Positions 4,647 through 5,519 of a DNA stretch of 5,519 bases are shown piece after piece. This DNA comes from an uncultured Planctomycetaceae bacterium (GTDB taxonomy: Bacteria; Planctomycetota; Planctomycetia; Pirellulales; Lacipirellulaceae), in contig CALMBE010000796.1 in assembly GCA_937860165.1 (NCBI GenBank), positions 1 through 5,519 of the forward strand. Direction: 5' to 3'. The notes below the pieces were generated by a model, which saw nothing but the letters and a program-made list of their open reading frames with translations, searched no databases and had not been told where the DNA came from. Position 1 is the stretch's first letter; the number at the start of each line of letters is the position of its first letter. The position numbers and the translations under genes are program-made.

Positions 4647-5519
4647 TTAGACTCCAACCCAGTCCAATCCGATGTCCAAACTGCGGGCTGAATGGGTTAA
4701 AGCGCCCGCACTGATTCTGTCTACCCCCGTCGAGGCAATTTCCCGCAGAGTTTCCAAACGCACTCCGCCGGACGCCTCCAGTTCGACTTGCGGAGCCAGT
4801 TGATCCCGCAACTGGACGGCACTGAGCAACATGTCGGGTGACATATTGTCCAACAGGACAATATCGGGGCTTGCCGACAACACCACAGTGAGTTGTTCGA
4901 GTGAGTCCACTTCGATTTCGACCAGCAGGGGCTTCGACATCGCAGCCCCCTGCGGCGATTGCAGGAATTGTCGGACTTCGAGGACTGCCACGGCGGCATC
5001 GGCTGGAATCCCCCGAGATTTGCCGGAGCGCTGGGCTAAATGATTGTCCTTGATCAACACCGCATCGTAGAGACCCTGCCGATGGTTCGTGCCACCGCCG
5101 CAGCGGACCGCATATTTCTCCAGGCGACGCCAACCCGGAGTGGTCTTACGGGTATCGTAAATCCGAGCCGAGGAGCCTTCTAATTCCGCGACAAAGCGGC
5201 CCGTCAAAGTGGCGATTCCCAACATCCGCCCCAAAAAATTCAACAGCGTCCGTTCCACGGTGAGCAGGTCACGGGCTTTTCCTTTGAGCGTAATCAACTT
5301 AGCCTGCGCGGCAAACTGTTGTCCGTCTGCAATGTGGCAATCGGCTACCAGGCGGACCTTTGCTTCGGAGATGATTGTCGCAACCGCGGCCAAGCCAGCG
5401 GCAATCCCAGCTTCACGGGCCACGACGCTTGCCGTAGCCTCGCGTTCCGCGGGAACCAGGGCCACCGTGGTCCAATCTTGTTGGCCTGCCAAGTCTTCTT
5501 CCAGGGCAAGCCGCACCAG
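4647..5519 (-). CDS. nadC: Quinolinate phosphoribosyltransferase, decarboxylating (5' end outside window)
   Basis: The enzyme converts quinolinate and PRPP to nicotinate mononucleotide, CO2 and PPi in cytosolic de novo NAD synthesis (EC 2.4.2.19). About 290 C-terminal residues are visible. Numbering from the codon at 5514-5516, the family motifs occur in order: ALEEDL (4-9) and the D-x-T-T region (14-17) of the N-terminal domain, ERTLLNFL (88-95), DTRKTTPG (121-128), CGGGTNHRQGLYDA (139-152), IKDNH (155-159), EIEVDS (200-205), LLDNMSP (221-227), EASGGV (247-252) and ISAGALTHS (268-276). The expected phosphate- and substrate-binding residues R123, K124, H145, R146, K156, E200, E202 and D223 appear intact. 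Usual family length is near 280-300, so only a short N-terminal piece is missing. The codon at 5514-5516 is GTG but is almost certainly internal, because the frame stays open to the window edge and the family normally has residues before this point. It is followed by a terminator at 4384-4433. Confidence 0.95.
   Translation of the reverse strand: MVRLALEEDLAGQQDWTTVALVPAEREATASVVAREAGIAAGLAAVATIISEAKVRLVADCHIADGQQFAAQAKLITLKGKARDLLTVERTLLNFLGRMLGIATLTGRFVAELEGSSARIYDTRKTTPGWRRLEKYAVRCGGGTNHRQGLYDAVLIKDNHLAQRSGKSRGIPADAAVAVLEVRQFLQSPQGAAMSKPLLVEIEVDSLEQLTVVLSASPDIVLLDNMSPDMLLSAVQLRDQLAPQVELEASGGVRLETLREIASTGVDRISAGALTHSARSLDIGLDWVGV

Overview
The window looks like a piece of a planctomycete chromosome, most likely from the order Pirellulales. 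The evidence is a secreted protein with a PEP-CTERM sorting tail, a second large secreted W-x-x-G-x-W repeat protein, moderate-to-high GC, long gene-poor gaps and several families of short palindromic intergenic repeats. This placement is inference from gene and repeat style; no rRNA or other phylogenetic marker is present.

All three well-supported genes lie on the minus strand, so transcription runs from right to left. At the right edge is nadC (quinolinate phosphoribosyltransferase, NAD biosynthesis). Its 5' end is cut off by the window. It is followed by about 210 nt that hold a doubtful 39-codon reading frame, and then by a strong intrinsic terminator (4384-4433). Next comes a gap of about 950 nt (3432-4383). 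It holds a MITE-like inverted repeat built from three CGCGAAT units per arm (4173-4336) and several small hairpins, but no convincing gene. The second gene (2574-3431) encodes an exported PEP-CTERM protein of 285 residues. Its TAG stop lies inside the end of a palindromic repeat of about 146 bp (2432-2577).

The third gene (202-2265) encodes a 687-residue exported protein. It has a signal peptide, eight W-x-x-G-x-W-type units, a His/Tyr/Trp-rich centre and a long Asn/Gln/Gly-rich tail. Upstream of it sits a near-perfect sigma-54 promoter (TTGGCACG-N4-ATGC, 2326-2341), then a short leader with a stem-loop and a good Shine-Dalgarno sequence. A second, inverted copy of the palindromic repeat (1-102, cut by the window start) lies beyond its 3' end. 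The gene and its promoter are therefore bracketed by an inverted pair of nearly identical repeats.

Functionally, the two exported proteins suggest a cell-surface or matrix theme. The PEP-CTERM protein would be processed by an exosortase. The W-x-x-G-x-W protein would be released or held at the envelope and switched on by a sigma-54 activator. The nadC transcript is separated from them by its own terminator. I found no complete novel system. The most interesting parts are the sigma-54-driven low-complexity secretory gene and the architecture of the two repeat families.
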